Of a stretch of DNA of 64,000 bases, positions 9,650 through 18,360 are shown in pieces. A program made the position numbers and the translations under genes. Below the pieces are notes generated by a model. That model did not search any database. It was not told the DNA's origin and worked only from the letters and a program-made list of their open reading frames with translations. The stretch is taken from contig NZ_CP058348.1 of NCBI RefSeq assembly GCF_013752535.1, forward strand, positions 1,736,001 to 1,800,000, written 5' to 3'. Position 1 is the stretch's first letter. Each line of letters begins with the position of its first letter. The DNA comes from Bdellovibrio sp. KM01 (lineage in GTDB: Bacteria; Bdellovibrionota; Bdellovibrionia; Bdellovibrionales; Bdellovibrionaceae).

Positions 9650-10332
9650 CGAAATATATCTTCGCTTCGATGTTGATTTTGATGGCGGCCTTCGCGACTC
9701 TTGCGGGGCTTAAGCTTTCAAGTCCATCCGGCGAAAGATGTATTTCCGTGATTTATGATAACGCAAAAGTACTCAGTGGCATGCGCAGCTCCCTCGCGCA
9801 TTTTCCCGAATTTCAAAGCCATATGATTCCCATGGCTGACTATGAAGCTGGAACCATAGAACGTTGTCAGGCCACTTTTATCGTGAATACCGAATTTGAT
9901 AATCAAGTTCCGCGCCGTCTGGTGGAAGACTATCTGGCGGCGGAAAAGCACGTGGTATGGATGGGATATAATATATGGTATTTGGGGGAGCAGTTAAATA
10001 AAAAGCTCGGCCTTCGCTATATTGGATCCCTCTCGAAAGTGCGTAACCAGTCTTGTGCCTATTTTTATATGGGACGTTCGGTTCGCTGTGATGAGGAGGG
10101 ACTTTCCATGCAGCCTGAAATAGTGCCAACCAACGAGGTGCGAATTGAAATCATGGCGGAAAGCCGCACCCGAGGGCGGGAGCTAAGTCCTTATGTGGTG
10201 CGCGCAAAAAACCATTTTTATATGGCCGATGTCAACTTCGGAAATGTCTTTCAGGCATTGCTCACCGAATTTGTGGGCAGTCCAATGCGGGTTAAAACCT
10301 TAAAACCACAGCAAGTCGCTGGCCCCAACTGA
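9646..10332 (+). CDS. secreted or membrane-anchored protein of the NfrB-like unit
   Basis: A 228-residue protein with an N-terminal signal or anchor (YIFASMLILMAAFATLAGL), then a globular part outside the cytoplasm. Its ATG overlaps the glycosyltransferase stop (ATGA), so the two are translationally coupled. CISVIYDNAKVL, followed by VVWMGYNIWYLGEQL and a ~85-residue remainder, is reminiscent of the N-terminal sensing part found ahead of DUF2334-type polysaccharide deacetylases, but no catalytic deacetylase motif is present. I do not recognise the family. Context says it serves export or modification of the glycan made by the upstream gene. Confidence 0.55.
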   Translation: MTKYIFASMLILMAAFATLAGLKLSSPSGERCISVIYDNAKVLSGMRSSLAHFPEFQSHMIPMADYEAGTIERCQATFIVNTEFDNQVPRRLVEDYLAAEKHVVWMGYNIWYLGEQLNKKLGLRYIGSLSKVRNQSCAYFYMGRSVRCDEEGLSMQPEIVPTNEVRIEIMAESRTRGRELSPYVVRAKNHFYMADVNFGNVFQALLTEFVGSPMRVKTLKPQQVAGPN

Positions 10333-10373
10333 ATTGGCCTTGACCTGGTCCTGTCCTTTTTTAGAATAAAGGC

Positions 10374-10679
10374 ATGACATCATTTCACTCAGACAAATAT
10401 TTTATCCGTGATTCTGTTTATAACTTGGTCGAGCTATCTTTGCTGGCAAGAATGTATGAAGAAAACTGTCTGCCAACCTCAGGCAACGGCGTTCTGAATA
10501 AAACCTCTTTGTCCCAGACGCTTTTAAAAATGAAAGCAACTGAAGGCAAAGGTCAATTGCGCGTAGCCATTCACGACACGGATCCTGTCGGCTTTTACTG
10601 GAACTACGAAGGTCATGAAACGCTGTGGGTTCATCCCACGCATCGTGCAGAAGGTGTTGAGCAAGGGCTTCGTGGATGA
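10374..10679 (+). CDS. small hypothetical protein, possible truncated GNAT domain
   Basis: 101 residues. The second half (QLRVAIHDTDPVGFYWNYEG then ETLWVHPTHRAEGVEQGL) resembles the beta4-alpha3 core of GNAT acetyltransferases, where V-x-P-x-x-R-x-x-G binds the acetyl-CoA pyrophosphate; the glycine pattern is poor and the C-terminal half of a GNAT fold is missing. It overlaps the next gene by ATGA, suggesting joint translation with the dehydratase homologue. A GNAT call is only a suggestion. Confidence 0.45.
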   Translation: MTSFHSDKYFIRDSVYNLVELSLLARMYEENCLPTSGNGVLNKTSLSQTLLKMKATEGKGQLRVAIHDTDPVGFYWNYEGHETLWVHPTHRAEGVEQGLRG

Positions 10680-11677
10680 GTTCTGATTTCTGGCGGGGTC
10701 GCAAAGTTTTTATCACCGGTCACACGGGCTTTCGCGGCAGCCACCTGGCACTTGCTTTAAAAAAAGCGGGTGCCGAAGTTTTTGGATTTTCTTTAAGTCC
10801 TTCTACCAATCCGAATTTTTTCGAAGTGGCCAATGTCGGCCAAGGCATGAGCTCCACCTTTGGAGACGTGCGCGACGGCACAGCTTTAAAAGCTTCCCTG
10901 GAATTTTCTCAAGCCGAAGTGGTTTTTCATTTGGCCGGAGGCGGCGGTTTACGGGATTCCTGGGATAAAGTTTCTGAAACTTATTCCTCCCAAGTTATGG
11001 GCTCTGTGAACTTACTTGAATGTCTGCGAGAGACAGCCACAGTTCGCGCGGTCGTGTTTTTATCCTCTGATAAAGTATATCGTCCTTCAAAAACAGAACT
11101 CGTCGAAAGCGATCCTCTGGCCGGGGGAGCTCCCGCTGCGACGGCAAAGGCCTGCGTTGATTTGATTCTCGAATCTTACCTTCAAGGCGTATTTGCGCCT
11201 GAGAAATACAATAAGCATAAAATTGCTCTCGCTTCGGCCCGCATGGGATCCGCGATCGGCGGAGGAGATTTTTCCCCCGAGAGTTTCATCTGGCAGTTAG
11301 CTCAGGCAAATCAAGCAGGCTTGGATTTGCCTTTAAAAAATCCTGATTCTATTCGTCCGTGGATGCATGTGGATGATGCTGTGTCAGCATTGAGGACGCT
11401 TGCTCAGGGTTTGCTAGAGCAGGGGCCAAAATTATCAGGGGCGTGGAACTTAGGTGTTGGAACTTCTCACCAAATGTCTGTGGGGCAAGCTACCGAAATT
11501 TTTAAAGCGCAGTATCGTAATTCCTCAGTGAAGGAATTTACACTGGCGTCTAAAGGCTCCACTCACGGTTTATTAAACAGTGAAAAAGCACTCAATCAGT
11601 TGTCGTGGCAGCCGCATGTTTCCGTGGAAGTGAGTATTCAGAAAACCGCAGACTGGTATAAGCAGTACTTCGCCTGA
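10676..11677 (+). CDS. CDP-glucose 4,6-dehydratase-like SDR lacking the catalytic tyrosine
   Basis: The 333-residue protein follows the RfbG pattern closely: FWRGRKVFITGHTGFRGSHL (NAD-binding glycine motif 15-21), FGDVRD, VFHLAG, FLSSDKVY, ARMGSAIGGGDFSPE, and RPWMHVDDAVSAL. The active-site YxxxK motif is AATAK: the tyrosine position is Ala154 (codon 11135-11137, GCT) while Lys158 remains. Extended SDR dehydratases use that tyrosine as acid-base, so this enzyme may be inactive or have another role. No cytidylyltransferase (RfbF) gene is nearby. It is coupled to the small upstream gene and converges on a toxin-antitoxin pair. Confidence 0.75.
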   Translation: MSSDFWRGRKVFITGHTGFRGSHLALALKKAGAEVFGFSLSPSTNPNFFEVANVGQGMSSTFGDVRDGTALKASLEFSQAEVVFHLAGGGGLRDSWDKVSETYSSQVMGSVNLLECLRETATVRAVVFLSSDKVYRPSKTELVESDPLAGGAPAATAKACVDLILESYLQGVFAPEKYNKHKIALASARMGSAIGGGDFSPESFIWQLAQANQAGLDLPLKNPDSIRPWMHVDDAVSALRTLAQGLLEQGPKLSGAWNLGVGTSHQMSVGQATEIFKAQYRNSSVKEFTLASKGSTHGLLNSEKALNQLSWQPHVSVEVSIQKTADWYKQYFA

Positions 11678-11709
11678 ATGCCCATCTCCCCAAATATAAA
11701 ACGATGCTC

Positions 11710-11744
11710 TGCGGAACCGCAGGGGAAAATGAATTCTACCATAG
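11710..11744. repeat. short interspersed repeat, copy B
   Basis: Copy between two convergent genes. The core GGAACCGCAGGGGAAAA differs from copy A by one G for C, and the tail TGAATTCTACCATAG resembles copy C (TGAAAGTTACCACAAG). The TGCGG-AA-CCGCA palindrome is intact. Confidence 0.55.
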
Positions 11745-11754
11745 CGGCCCCTCG

Positions 11755-12060
11755 TTAAGATGACTTACGAACAGTTATGGCCATTTTTAGTCCTGCGCGC
11801 TTAAGCGCATCCTGAATGACACACTCGACAGCGAGGATTTCGGAAAGGCCGCATCTTTTTGCTATTTTTGCAGCAAGCTCAATACTTACGTTTTGCCGGC
11901 CTTTTTCAATGTCGCAAAGAGTGCTTTTAGAGATTGCAAGAAGTTTCGCCATTTCTGTTTGAGTGAGATCCTTACTCGTTCTTGCAGAACGCAGAAATCC
12001 TCCAAAAGAAAGAGGACCGACATCTTTCTCAAGTAATTTCGTAAGACTTTTAGTACTCAT
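11755..12060 (-). CDS. XRE-family antitoxin of a HigBA/RelE-type module
   Basis: A 101-residue DNA-binding protein. Residues ~24-77 form a Cro/C1-type helix-turn-helix (LTQTEMAKLLAISKSTLCDIEKGRQNVSIELAAKIAKRCG). The ATG at 12060 is chosen over the upstream in-frame TTG/other codon at 12084, because that extension would lie inside the toxin gene. It follows and overlaps by 11 bases the toxin reading frame, giving the toxin-first order typical of higBA. Antitoxins of this class bind the toxin and repress their own promoter. Because the toxin gene upstream is frameshifted, this antitoxin may now be an orphan. Confidence 0.85.
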   Translation of the reverse strand: MSTKSLTKLLEKDVGPLSFGGFLRSARTSKDLTQTEMAKLLAISKSTLCDIEKGRQNVSIELAAKIAKRCGLSEILAVECVIQDALKRAGLKMAITVRKSS

Positions 12061-12318
12061 GATTGACCACCTCAATAACAACAATTTCGATGCCAGATTC
12101 TGCTTCGACGTAAATTGCTCGATAGGAGCGATTAAGTCTTACCGAGCGCTGTCCTTTGCGTGAGCCTTTCAGTGGCTCATCATGATATCCTGGGAGTTTT
12201 CGAGTCTCGCTTAATCCTATAAGTTCAATCGACTTTGCCCAATAAAATAGGCCTCTTTGATATACAAAGGAATTTTCTTAATTTGCTTCTCTGCAAATTT
12301 GGAAATACGTACTTTCAC
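12050..12318 (-). pseudogene. RelE/HigB-type toxin gene disrupted by a 1-base frameshift
   Basis: From a GTG at 12318 the first frame reads VKVRISKFAEKQIKKIPLYI, the start of a RelE/HigB mRNA interferase, and then stops early. After 12244-12247 (an AAAA run on the plus strand) the match continues in another frame: WAKSIELIGLSETRKLPGYH, DEPLKGSRKGQRSVRLNRSY, RAIYVEAESG, ending VVNHEY just inside the antitoxin gene. Adding one base to that run restores a single ~89-residue protein. Total length is 269 bases, one short of a whole number of codons. Either the toxin is inactivated or the base was lost in sequencing. Confidence 0.82.
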
Positions 12319-12498
12319 GAGCGTCTTCCTGTACGGTAATTTGCCGTACTTCGTTTGGGATGTCAAGTGGAGAGAGGGCTTCATGTAAAAGGCCTGGTTT
12401 AAAAGCAATATAACGAGTTTCCGAGTAGGACCTTGACCTTAACTCGGATCGAACAGGATAAAATGATTAAGCTGATTTATATGGATCGACCTAAGCCG

Positions 12499-13209
12499 TT
12501 ATTTAATATATTTTTTGCGAATCTTTAAAATTTCCCAGAACACACGGAAAATTTCCCGACTGATTTTAACTTTAGACCCCGGAACGTCTCTCCAGATGGT
12601 GACGGGATATTCAACGACGTTGTGATTTTTAAGCCGTAATAAGATCTCTACGTCAAAAACCCATTTGCCAATGAATGTTTCTTTAAAGGCCACGGGGACA
12701 ATCGAGGGTCTGAATAATTTAGCACCACATTGAGTGTCGTAACTTTTCACGTGCAAAAGCTCACCCACCAAAGTTGCAAAGCCGCGCCCCAGATAGTGAC
12801 GAAGCGGAGATCTTTTCACATCAGCACCCAGGCGATAAACGCGGCTGCACCAGATGGAGTCTACATTTTCATAAAGATTGGAATACTGAAGCATCTTGGG
12901 GATTTCAGAAAGCGGCGTCGCTAAATCGGCATCCCAAAATCCAATCCACGATCTGTCATCCCAGCTCAGTTTTTTATAAACTTCCAGCATTCCATGGCGA
13001 ACAGCTTCCGCTTTGCCGCGATTTTTATCCATGCGCACCAGATGGATAAAGGTATGCTTTTGTGAGGCCTGTTCGATGATTTCCGCGGTTTTGTCCTTGC
13101 TGCCATCGTCGACAAAGAAAAAATCAATACCCAGATCGTGGTGCTGGATAAAGTTTTCAATGTGCAGACGCTTTTCTTCGTTATAGCAAGGAACAATCAG
13201 TGCAATCAT
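12499..13209 (-). CDS. family 2 glycosyltransferase, polyprenyl-phosphate-hexose synthase-like
   Basis: A 236-residue soluble GT2 with the opening IALIVPCYNEEKRL, FVDDGSKDKT (nucleotide site), and GFWDADLATP (metal-binding DAD, about residues 92-101). The later CGAKLFRPS and WVFDVEILLR stretches match dolichyl-phosphate glucose/mannose synthase (DPM1/ALG5-like) enzymes that load a sugar onto a polyprenyl phosphate. No membrane anchor is present, so the acceptor would be reached at the membrane surface. Such a lipid-linked sugar could feed the nearby GT-C transferases (inference). It is the first surface-glycan gene of the large locus and stands alone on its strand. Confidence 0.8.
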   Translation of the reverse strand: MIALIVPCYNEEKRLHIENFIQHHDLGIDFFFVDDGSKDKTAEIIEQASQKHTFIHLVRMDKNRGKAEAVRHGMLEVYKKLSWDDRSWIGFWDADLATPLSEIPKMLQYSNLYENVDSIWCSRVYRLGADVKRSPLRHYLGRGFATLVGELLHVKSYDTQCGAKLFRPSIVPVAFKETFIGKWVFDVEILLRLKNHNVVEYPVTIWRDVPGSKVKISREIFRVFWEILKIRKKYIK

Positions 13210-13387
13210 GGGCTCTCGATGGTTGTTAAATTATGCTACCACACGTCAGACCTATTTCAACGCATTGGGTAGTGAGGGGCCAGAAGATCGTTCCCGCAAA
13301 GACGTTCCCTACGCGCTGCAGCAGTCTGCGTGAGGTTTGGAAATTACCAAAAGTTCATCTATATTCGGCATCTTTCGAGAGTAAGAA

Positions 13388-14545
13388 ATGAAGACGATTG
13401 AATTCTTTAAAAAAAGCTTTTTCAGTGCGGCAAAGTACCCGGCGTTAACGGGTTTGCGTGCACTTGCGGCTTATCTGGTTTTCACTCGTCATTATCCCGT
13501 CCTTGAAGATGTTTCTCCGACACTTTCTTCGATGCTTACTCAGGGTTACTTGGGTGTGGCGATCTTTTTTGTTCTTAGTGGCTTCTTAATTCATCAGACC
13601 TATGGACTTACGCGCCGACTTTCTGAAGAAGGCCTCTTTGTTTATTTCGGCAGACGTTTTGCCAGAATCTATCCTCTGTACTTTGTGGTTTGTATTGCGA
13701 CGTTTGTGTATGCGAATAACTACGAGCCTTTTGATCTCTTTATTAATCTGACAATGTTAAAGGGTTTCTTTAACGATGTCATCTTCACCGGCGTTGCTCA
13801 GGCTTGGTCCTTAACAACGGAAGAGACCTTTTACTTCTGTGCTCCAATTATTTTCTTTTTCGCCAAGGGCTGGCGACGTCTGGCATTGGCTTTGGGTGCC
13901 ACTTATTGCGTCGGCGGTTTGCTAACGGTTATCGGTTCTCAACTTAATTGGTTGGGCTTCTTCGAAGATATCTACTTCACCTTAGAGTGGAGTTTCTTTG
14001 GTCGAGCCTTTGAGTTCTTTGCGGGCATCGGGCTATCGATGTTTCTTTCAGCGCGTAAATCCGTTCGTTCCTGCAAACTGCCGCTTGCAACCTATATAGG
14101 TGTTGCCGGTGTGATGCTGACTTTGTACTTGTTGGCGCTAGTAGGGCAGGAAAGATCCGATGGACTGGGTATTTTCAGCCCTCAAGGGATTTTCCTGAAT
14201 AATTGGTTCTCGGTGGTTTTTATCGTGTTGCTGATTTATGGACTGGCGACAGAGTCGAGCCTGTTTTCAAAATTGCTTTCCACTCGATTGTTCAGTCTTT
14301 TGGGTAAAAGTTCCTATGCGTTTTATTTACTTCAACAGGGGCCGCTACAGAACATTTGTGACGGCAATGATCTGACCGTCGCTGAAACTTTCGGTGTGAC
14401 TATTTTGGTTTCGATTGTGGTATTCGCTCTGATCGAAGAGCCGATTAATCATGTTATCCGTAGTCAGCTTCTAAAATTTAAGAAAAGACCTGTGCGACTG
14501 ATTCCCACGCCGGTTCCTGCATCAGCTCCATCGCCGGCGACTTAA
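13388..14545 (+). CDS. acyltransferase family 3 membrane protein
   Basis: A 385-residue polytopic protein of the AT3 (OafA/NodX-like) family, which O-acylates surface or lipid-linked glycans across the inner membrane. The N-terminus has YPALTGLRALAAYLVFTRHYP, with the family's LRALAA and the catalytic arginine-histidine pair (RH). LGVAIFFVLSGFL and the RRFARIYPLYFV motif follow, then about ten hydrophobic segments. There is no fused SGNH domain. AGAGTAAG 3-9 bases before the ATG is a modest ribosome-binding site. Neighbours are a GT2 (divergent) and a GT39-like transferase (convergent). Confidence 0.9.
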   Translation: MKTIEFFKKSFFSAAKYPALTGLRALAAYLVFTRHYPVLEDVSPTLSSMLTQGYLGVAIFFVLSGFLIHQTYGLTRRLSEEGLFVYFGRRFARIYPLYFVVCIATFVYANNYEPFDLFINLTMLKGFFNDVIFTGVAQAWSLTTEETFYFCAPIIFFFAKGWRRLALALGATYCVGGLLTVIGSQLNWLGFFEDIYFTLEWSFFGRAFEFFAGIGLSMFLSARKSVRSCKLPLATYIGVAGVMLTLYLLALVGQERSDGLGIFSPQGIFLNNWFSVVFIVLLIYGLATESSLFSKLLSTRLFSLLGKSSYAFYLLQQGPLQNICDGNDLTVAETFGVTILVSIVVFALIEEPINHVIRSQLLKFKKRPVRLIPTPVPASAPSPAT

Positions 14546-14549
14546 TTTC

Positions 14550-16013
14550 CTATCTTGTAAAGGTCTGCTTTTTCGCCTCAATCGGACGATAGCTTTGTAC
14601 CGACGAAGGACATTGTTCTTCAGTCGCAAGGAGGATCAATTCTTCATTCCACAGGCATTTATGGTGAATATCGCCATCTTCTTTTTTAAATGAAAGTTCG
14701 TTAAACGCCTTCGTTTCAACGATCGCTAAAACCTCCGGATGCTGTCTTAAAGTCTCTTTGAATTGACTCGGTTCCACGCGAACTGGCGTTTTATCCAAAT
14801 ACCAGGAAATGAATGACCCCGTAATTTCCCACATATCCTGATCTTCGATAGTGCTTGGGAAGTATATTTCCTGAACTTTACTAAATGAACCCATCGCGGG
14901 CATAAAAGCTCTGAAAGGAACTTCATTTCCAGAGTGAACGCGAATCGGTAGCAGATCGACTGCGACGAAAAAGAATAAAGCAATGCTGGCTAAAACTTTG
15001 GAAATTTTAAGGGAGTTGGCATTTGCAAATTTTGTCGCCAGGAAATAGCCCGCTGTGATCGCAAGCCAAGGGTAAATCGGCAAGGTGTATTGGTCATAGT
15101 GACGGGCACTTGTTGAATAAACCGCAATATGAATAAGCAACTGACCCAGAATCAGAATGCACAAAGGGCGCTGATCTTGCCAAAGTTTTCTAATGGCGAA
15201 AGGGAACAGTAATAAAAGAATGGCCGCTCTTTCCCAAGTCGCGCGGAAATACCAAAATGGCTCGTGCGCAGACTGCTGAACCACGTTTTGACCAAATTGA
15301 CGTTTCAAATAAGCGGACCAAAAAATGAAACCCTCTTGCTGATAATGAAAGAATGTAAAAAGCGACAGGGGAGCAAGAATCCCCACCGCAAACGAAGCTA
15401 AGGCCTTCGGTGTTTTGAAATTATAAATCAGAATGAAAAGCCCAACCGGAATCGTTCCTAAGGCACCTGCTCCTTTGGTCAAAACGGCACAAGATAGCGA
15501 TAGTCCCGCCAGGAAAACGCAAAGGCTGCGATTTTTACGTTCCGCCAAAGTTGCAAAATAAAATCCGCCAAGGGTGAAAGCCACCATGGGCATATCCAGC
15601 CAACCACTCGCCATAAAATTAAAAAATGTCGTTACAGGAATGATGATTAAATAAGTAAAAACAGCATGGCGTTCGTTGCTAAGGTTTTTTACAGCGCCAA
15701 ACATCGCCGCAATTGCCAGGATTCCGGAAATGGAAGAAACCAGACGGATTGTTTGTGCCGAAATTCCAAAAAACTTAAAGACCAAAGCATCAAGCCACAA
15801 TGCCAAGGGCGGGTGATCCACAAAGGGATCATAAAGTCCCGGGCCTAAATTGAAATGAAACAGATTTCCAGTCGACAGAATGTTTTTAGCTAAAGCTCCA
15901 TAAGTGGTGCTGCTGACACCAATGCCGGGCTCCCAGTTCTTCGCAAAAACCAATAAAAAAACACCAGTAACAATATATAAGAACGTGCGAAGACTGTTTT
16001 TACTCTCTGTCAT
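14550..16013 (-). CDS. GT39/ArnT-like membrane glycosyltransferase
   Basis: A GT-C enzyme of about 487 residues with many hydrophobic helices. The first periplasmic loop holds NWEPGIGVSSTTYGALAKNI and DPFVDHPPLALWLDAL; the H-P-P/L motif is typical of ArnT/PMT-type enzymes that move a sugar from a polyprenyl-phosphate donor. MASGWLDMPMVAFTLGG is also conserved in its relative at 56941-58401, a clear paralogue. The ATG at 16013 is used; the frame extends to a TTG at 16049 but that leader is not hydrophobic. The acceptor (lipid A, O-antigen or protein) cannot be read from sequence. Confidence 0.82.
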   Translation of the reverse strand: MTESKNSLRTFLYIVTGVFLLVFAKNWEPGIGVSSTTYGALAKNILSTGNLFHFNLGPGLYDPFVDHPPLALWLDALVFKFFGISAQTIRLVSSISGILAIAAMFGAVKNLSNERHAVFTYLIIIPVTTFFNFMASGWLDMPMVAFTLGGFYFATLAERKNRSLCVFLAGLSLSCAVLTKGAGALGTIPVGLFILIYNFKTPKALASFAVGILAPLSLFTFFHYQQEGFIFWSAYLKRQFGQNVVQQSAHEPFWYFRATWERAAILLLLFPFAIRKLWQDQRPLCILILGQLLIHIAVYSTSARHYDQYTLPIYPWLAITAGYFLATKFANANSLKISKVLASIALFFFVAVDLLPIRVHSGNEVPFRAFMPAMGSFSKVQEIYFPSTIEDQDMWEITGSFISWYLDKTPVRVEPSQFKETLRQHPEVLAIVETKAFNELSFKKEDGDIHHKCLWNEELILLATEEQCPSSVQSYRPIEAKKQTFTR

Positions 16014-16069
16014 GCCGTCATTTAAGCACGCTAAGTTCGGACAAGCCAAGTCAGAACGGGCGCTAAGGA

Positions 16070-17179
16070 TTAGATTTTTTGATAAACTTTTAACGTCTCT
16101 TCTGCGCAGGTTTTCCAGGTGAAACGACGCGAATGCTCTTTGCCAAGTTTGATCATTTTACTGCGAAGTTCTTCAGATTGAATTAACTGTTGCAGCTTTT
16201 CCGCAATTTCTTGGGGGGAGTGAGGGGAGGCATGAAGCGCAGCCTCGCCAGTCACTTCTTTTAATACACCTTCGTTCGAAGTGACCACGGGGCAGCCCAA
16301 GCTCATCGCCTCTAGAACAGGAATTCCAAACCCTTCATACAGACTTGGAAATACAAAGGCTGTGGCATTTTTAAAAAGCACTTCGATTTGTGCATTAGGG
16401 ACATAGCTTAAATGAATCAGTTTTTCTGGAAACGGAAACTTCGCAATAGCCGTTTTGATTTCTTCATCTCCAAAACCCCAAGTCCCGGCTAAGACCAGTT
16501 TGTGATTTGTTCCCTTTTGGCAGAGGATTTTAAAGGCTTCGAGTGCTGCCGTTACGTTTTTGCGTTTCTCAAGTGTTCCTAAAAACAGAATGTATTTTTC
16601 TGTCGCAACCGAGCTGATTTTCTCTGGTGGAGGATACGAGCGATCGCAACCCAAGTAAGTTACATAAGTTTTTGAAGCGAGTTCTGGGAAGTATTTAAGT
16701 ACTTCTTGCTTGGTGAATTCCGAGTTCACGATTACCGCACTCAGATCGCTTCTTAAGACGTCTGTGAGATCGTTGATCCCCTTGTTGTAAAAGGCCGGAG
16801 TGTTATAGGACTTTTCAAAAACAACCATATCGTGAATCGTAACGATCTTAGGAATGCTTGAGCCCATGGATATTTTGAAATCAGGTCCATGATAGACAGC
16901 GTTCTTTGTAGTGGCTCCCGTCCAGGGCCATAATGGTTGAATTTTTCGTCCCAAGTAGGCTTCAAGCTTCTTCCTGTTTTTTAGGCGAGAAAGCTTTATG
17001 ACGGGGATGAATTTTACCCCGGGATGGTCTTTCAAGTGCTGCCACAGTTGATTCATGTACACGCCTATGCCCGTGACCTTGTCTGGGTTTAACGTGCTAA
17101 CGTCAAAGAAGACCGTTCGTGGTACTTGATGCGAGGTGTTGGTTGTCTGTGAATCCATAGGCATATGCTTTGGTATCAT
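16070..17179 (-). CDS. family 4 glycosyltransferase
   Basis: A 369-residue GT-B enzyme. The N-terminal domain includes TGIGVYMNQLWQHL and VYHGPDFKI; the C-terminal nucleotide-sugar domain shows YILFLGTLEKRKNV, VLAGTWGFG, and the EGFGIPVLEAMSLGCPVV motif (E-x7-E) that binds the donor. This arrangement matches mannosyl- or rhamnosyltransferases of O-antigen clusters; the actual sugar is not predictable. Several ATGs lie close together (17179, 17164, 17158), so the exact start is uncertain. It diverges from rfbB. Confidence 0.85.
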   Translation of the reverse strand: MIPKHMPMDSQTTNTSHQVPRTVFFDVSTLNPDKVTGIGVYMNQLWQHLKDHPGVKFIPVIKLSRLKNRKKLEAYLGRKIQPLWPWTGATTKNAVYHGPDFKISMGSSIPKIVTIHDMVVFEKSYNTPAFYNKGINDLTDVLRSDLSAVIVNSEFTKQEVLKYFPELASKTYVTYLGCDRSYPPPEKISSVATEKYILFLGTLEKRKNVTAALEAFKILCQKGTNHKLVLAGTWGFGDEEIKTAIAKFPFPEKLIHLSYVPNAQIEVLFKNATAFVFPSLYEGFGIPVLEAMSLGCPVVTSNEGVLKEVTGEAALHASPHSPQEIAEKLQQLIQSEELRSKMIKLGKEHSRRFTWKTCAEETLKVYQKI

Positions 17180-17295
17180 AGAGATTTGGGGTGCGCCTAG
17201 AAAGAATCTTTCTGCATTGCATTCTAGTACAGCTTAGTAACTAAAAAAGCATAGAGTATTTGCCTGATAAAAAAGTGTAATTCGGGGTTTTTGAC

Positions 17296-18360
17296 ATGAT
17301 TTTTGTTACGGGCGGCGCGGGCTTTATAGGTTCAAATTTTATTCTAAACTGGATCAAGAAACATAACGAACCTGTCGTTAATATTGATAAATTAACTTAT
17401 GCAGGGAATTTGGAAAACCTTAAAGAGGTTCAAGATAATCCCAACTATATTTTCGCCAAAGTAGATCTCCTAGATCTGAATGCTTTGGAAAAATTAGTCA
17501 AAGAACACAAGCCCCGTGCGATTTTAAATTTCGCAGCCGAAAGTCATGTGGATCGTTCGATTCATGGTCCGGGTGAGTTCATCCAAACAAACATCGTTGG
17601 AACGTTCAACCTTCTGCAAGTTGCAAAGGAATACTGGTCACAACTTCAAGGCAGCGAGAAAGAAAAATTCCGCTTCTTGCACGTTTCAACAGATGAAGTT
17701 TACGGAAGCCTTGAGTTAAATGATCCTGCTTTTAGCGAAACGACTCCCTATGCGCCGAACAGTCCCTATTCTGCTTCTAAAGCCGCGAGTGATCACTTGG
17801 TGCGTGCGTATCATCATACATATGGTCTTCCGACGGTGACGACAAACTGCTCGAATAATTACGGTCCGTATCAATTCCCTGAAAAGCTAATTCCTCTCGT
17901 TATTCACAATGCTTTGAATGGTAAAAATTTACCAATCTATGGTGATGGCTCAAACATCCGTGATTGGTTGTATGTGGTTGACCATTGCGAAGCTATTGAG
18001 CTTGCTCTTGAAAAAGGTCGTTTAGGTGAGACCTACAACGTCGGTGGTTGGAATGAAAAAAAGAACATCGAAGTGGTCGACACTATTTGCAAAACGTTGG
18101 ATCAAGTTCGCCCTCGCGCTGATGGTAAGAGTTATTTGACTCAAAAAGTGTTCGTGACGGATCGCCCGGGGCACGACAAACGCTATGCGATTGATGCGAC
18201 AAAAATTGAAAAAGAATTGGGCTGGAAACCGAAAGAGAATTTCGAAACCGGTCTGGATAAAACCATTCGCTGGTATTTAAGCAACGAGACTTGGGTTTCT
18301 AATATTGTTTCAGGCAGCTACCGTGAGTGGTTGGATAAAAACTATGGAGGACGTCAATAA
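17296..18360 (+). CDS. rfbB: dTDP-glucose 4,6-dehydratase
   Basis: Makes dTDP-4-keto-6-deoxyglucose from dTDP-glucose. The 354-residue SDR has the NAD-binding [10 protein letters not shown] (6-15), [11 protein letters not shown] (79-89), STDEVYG (131-137, with the catalytic Asp-Glu pair), and YSASK (Tyr158, Lys162), all intact. [18 protein letters not shown] is diagnostic for RmlB/RfbB. It leads a plus-strand run and its stop overlaps the rfbA start by one base. rfbC and rfbD are not in the window, so the end product (rhamnose or an amino sugar) depends on genes elsewhere. Confidence 0.95.
   Translation: MIFVTGGAGFIGSNFILNWIKKHNEPVVNIDKLTYAGNLENLKEVQDNPNYIFAKVDLLDLNALEKLVKEHKPRAILNFAAESHVDRSIHGPGEFIQTNIVGTFNLLQVAKEYWSQLQGSEKEKFRFLHVSTDEVYGSLELNDPAFSETTPYAPNSPYSASKAASDHLVRAYHHTYGLPTVTTNCSNNYGPYQFPEKLIPLVIHNALNGKNLPIYGDGSNIRDWLYVVDHCEAIELALEKGRLGETYNVGGWNEKKNIEVVDTICKTLDQVRPRADGKSYLTQKVFVTDRPGHDKRYAIDATKIEKELGWKPKENFETGLDKTIRWYLSNETWVSNIVSGSYREWLDKNYGGRQ

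Noticed and set aside
12217-12408. 63-codon frame as an independent small protein
   Set aside because: Residues from the internal GTG at 12318 are the N-terminus of the RelE/HigB-like toxin; the rest is upstream leader and out-of-frame tail.
13210-13387. Possible fourth copy of the interspersed repeat (TGCGTGAGG...GGAAATTACCA)
   Set aside because: Only scattered agreement with copy C; the GGAACCGCAG core is absent.
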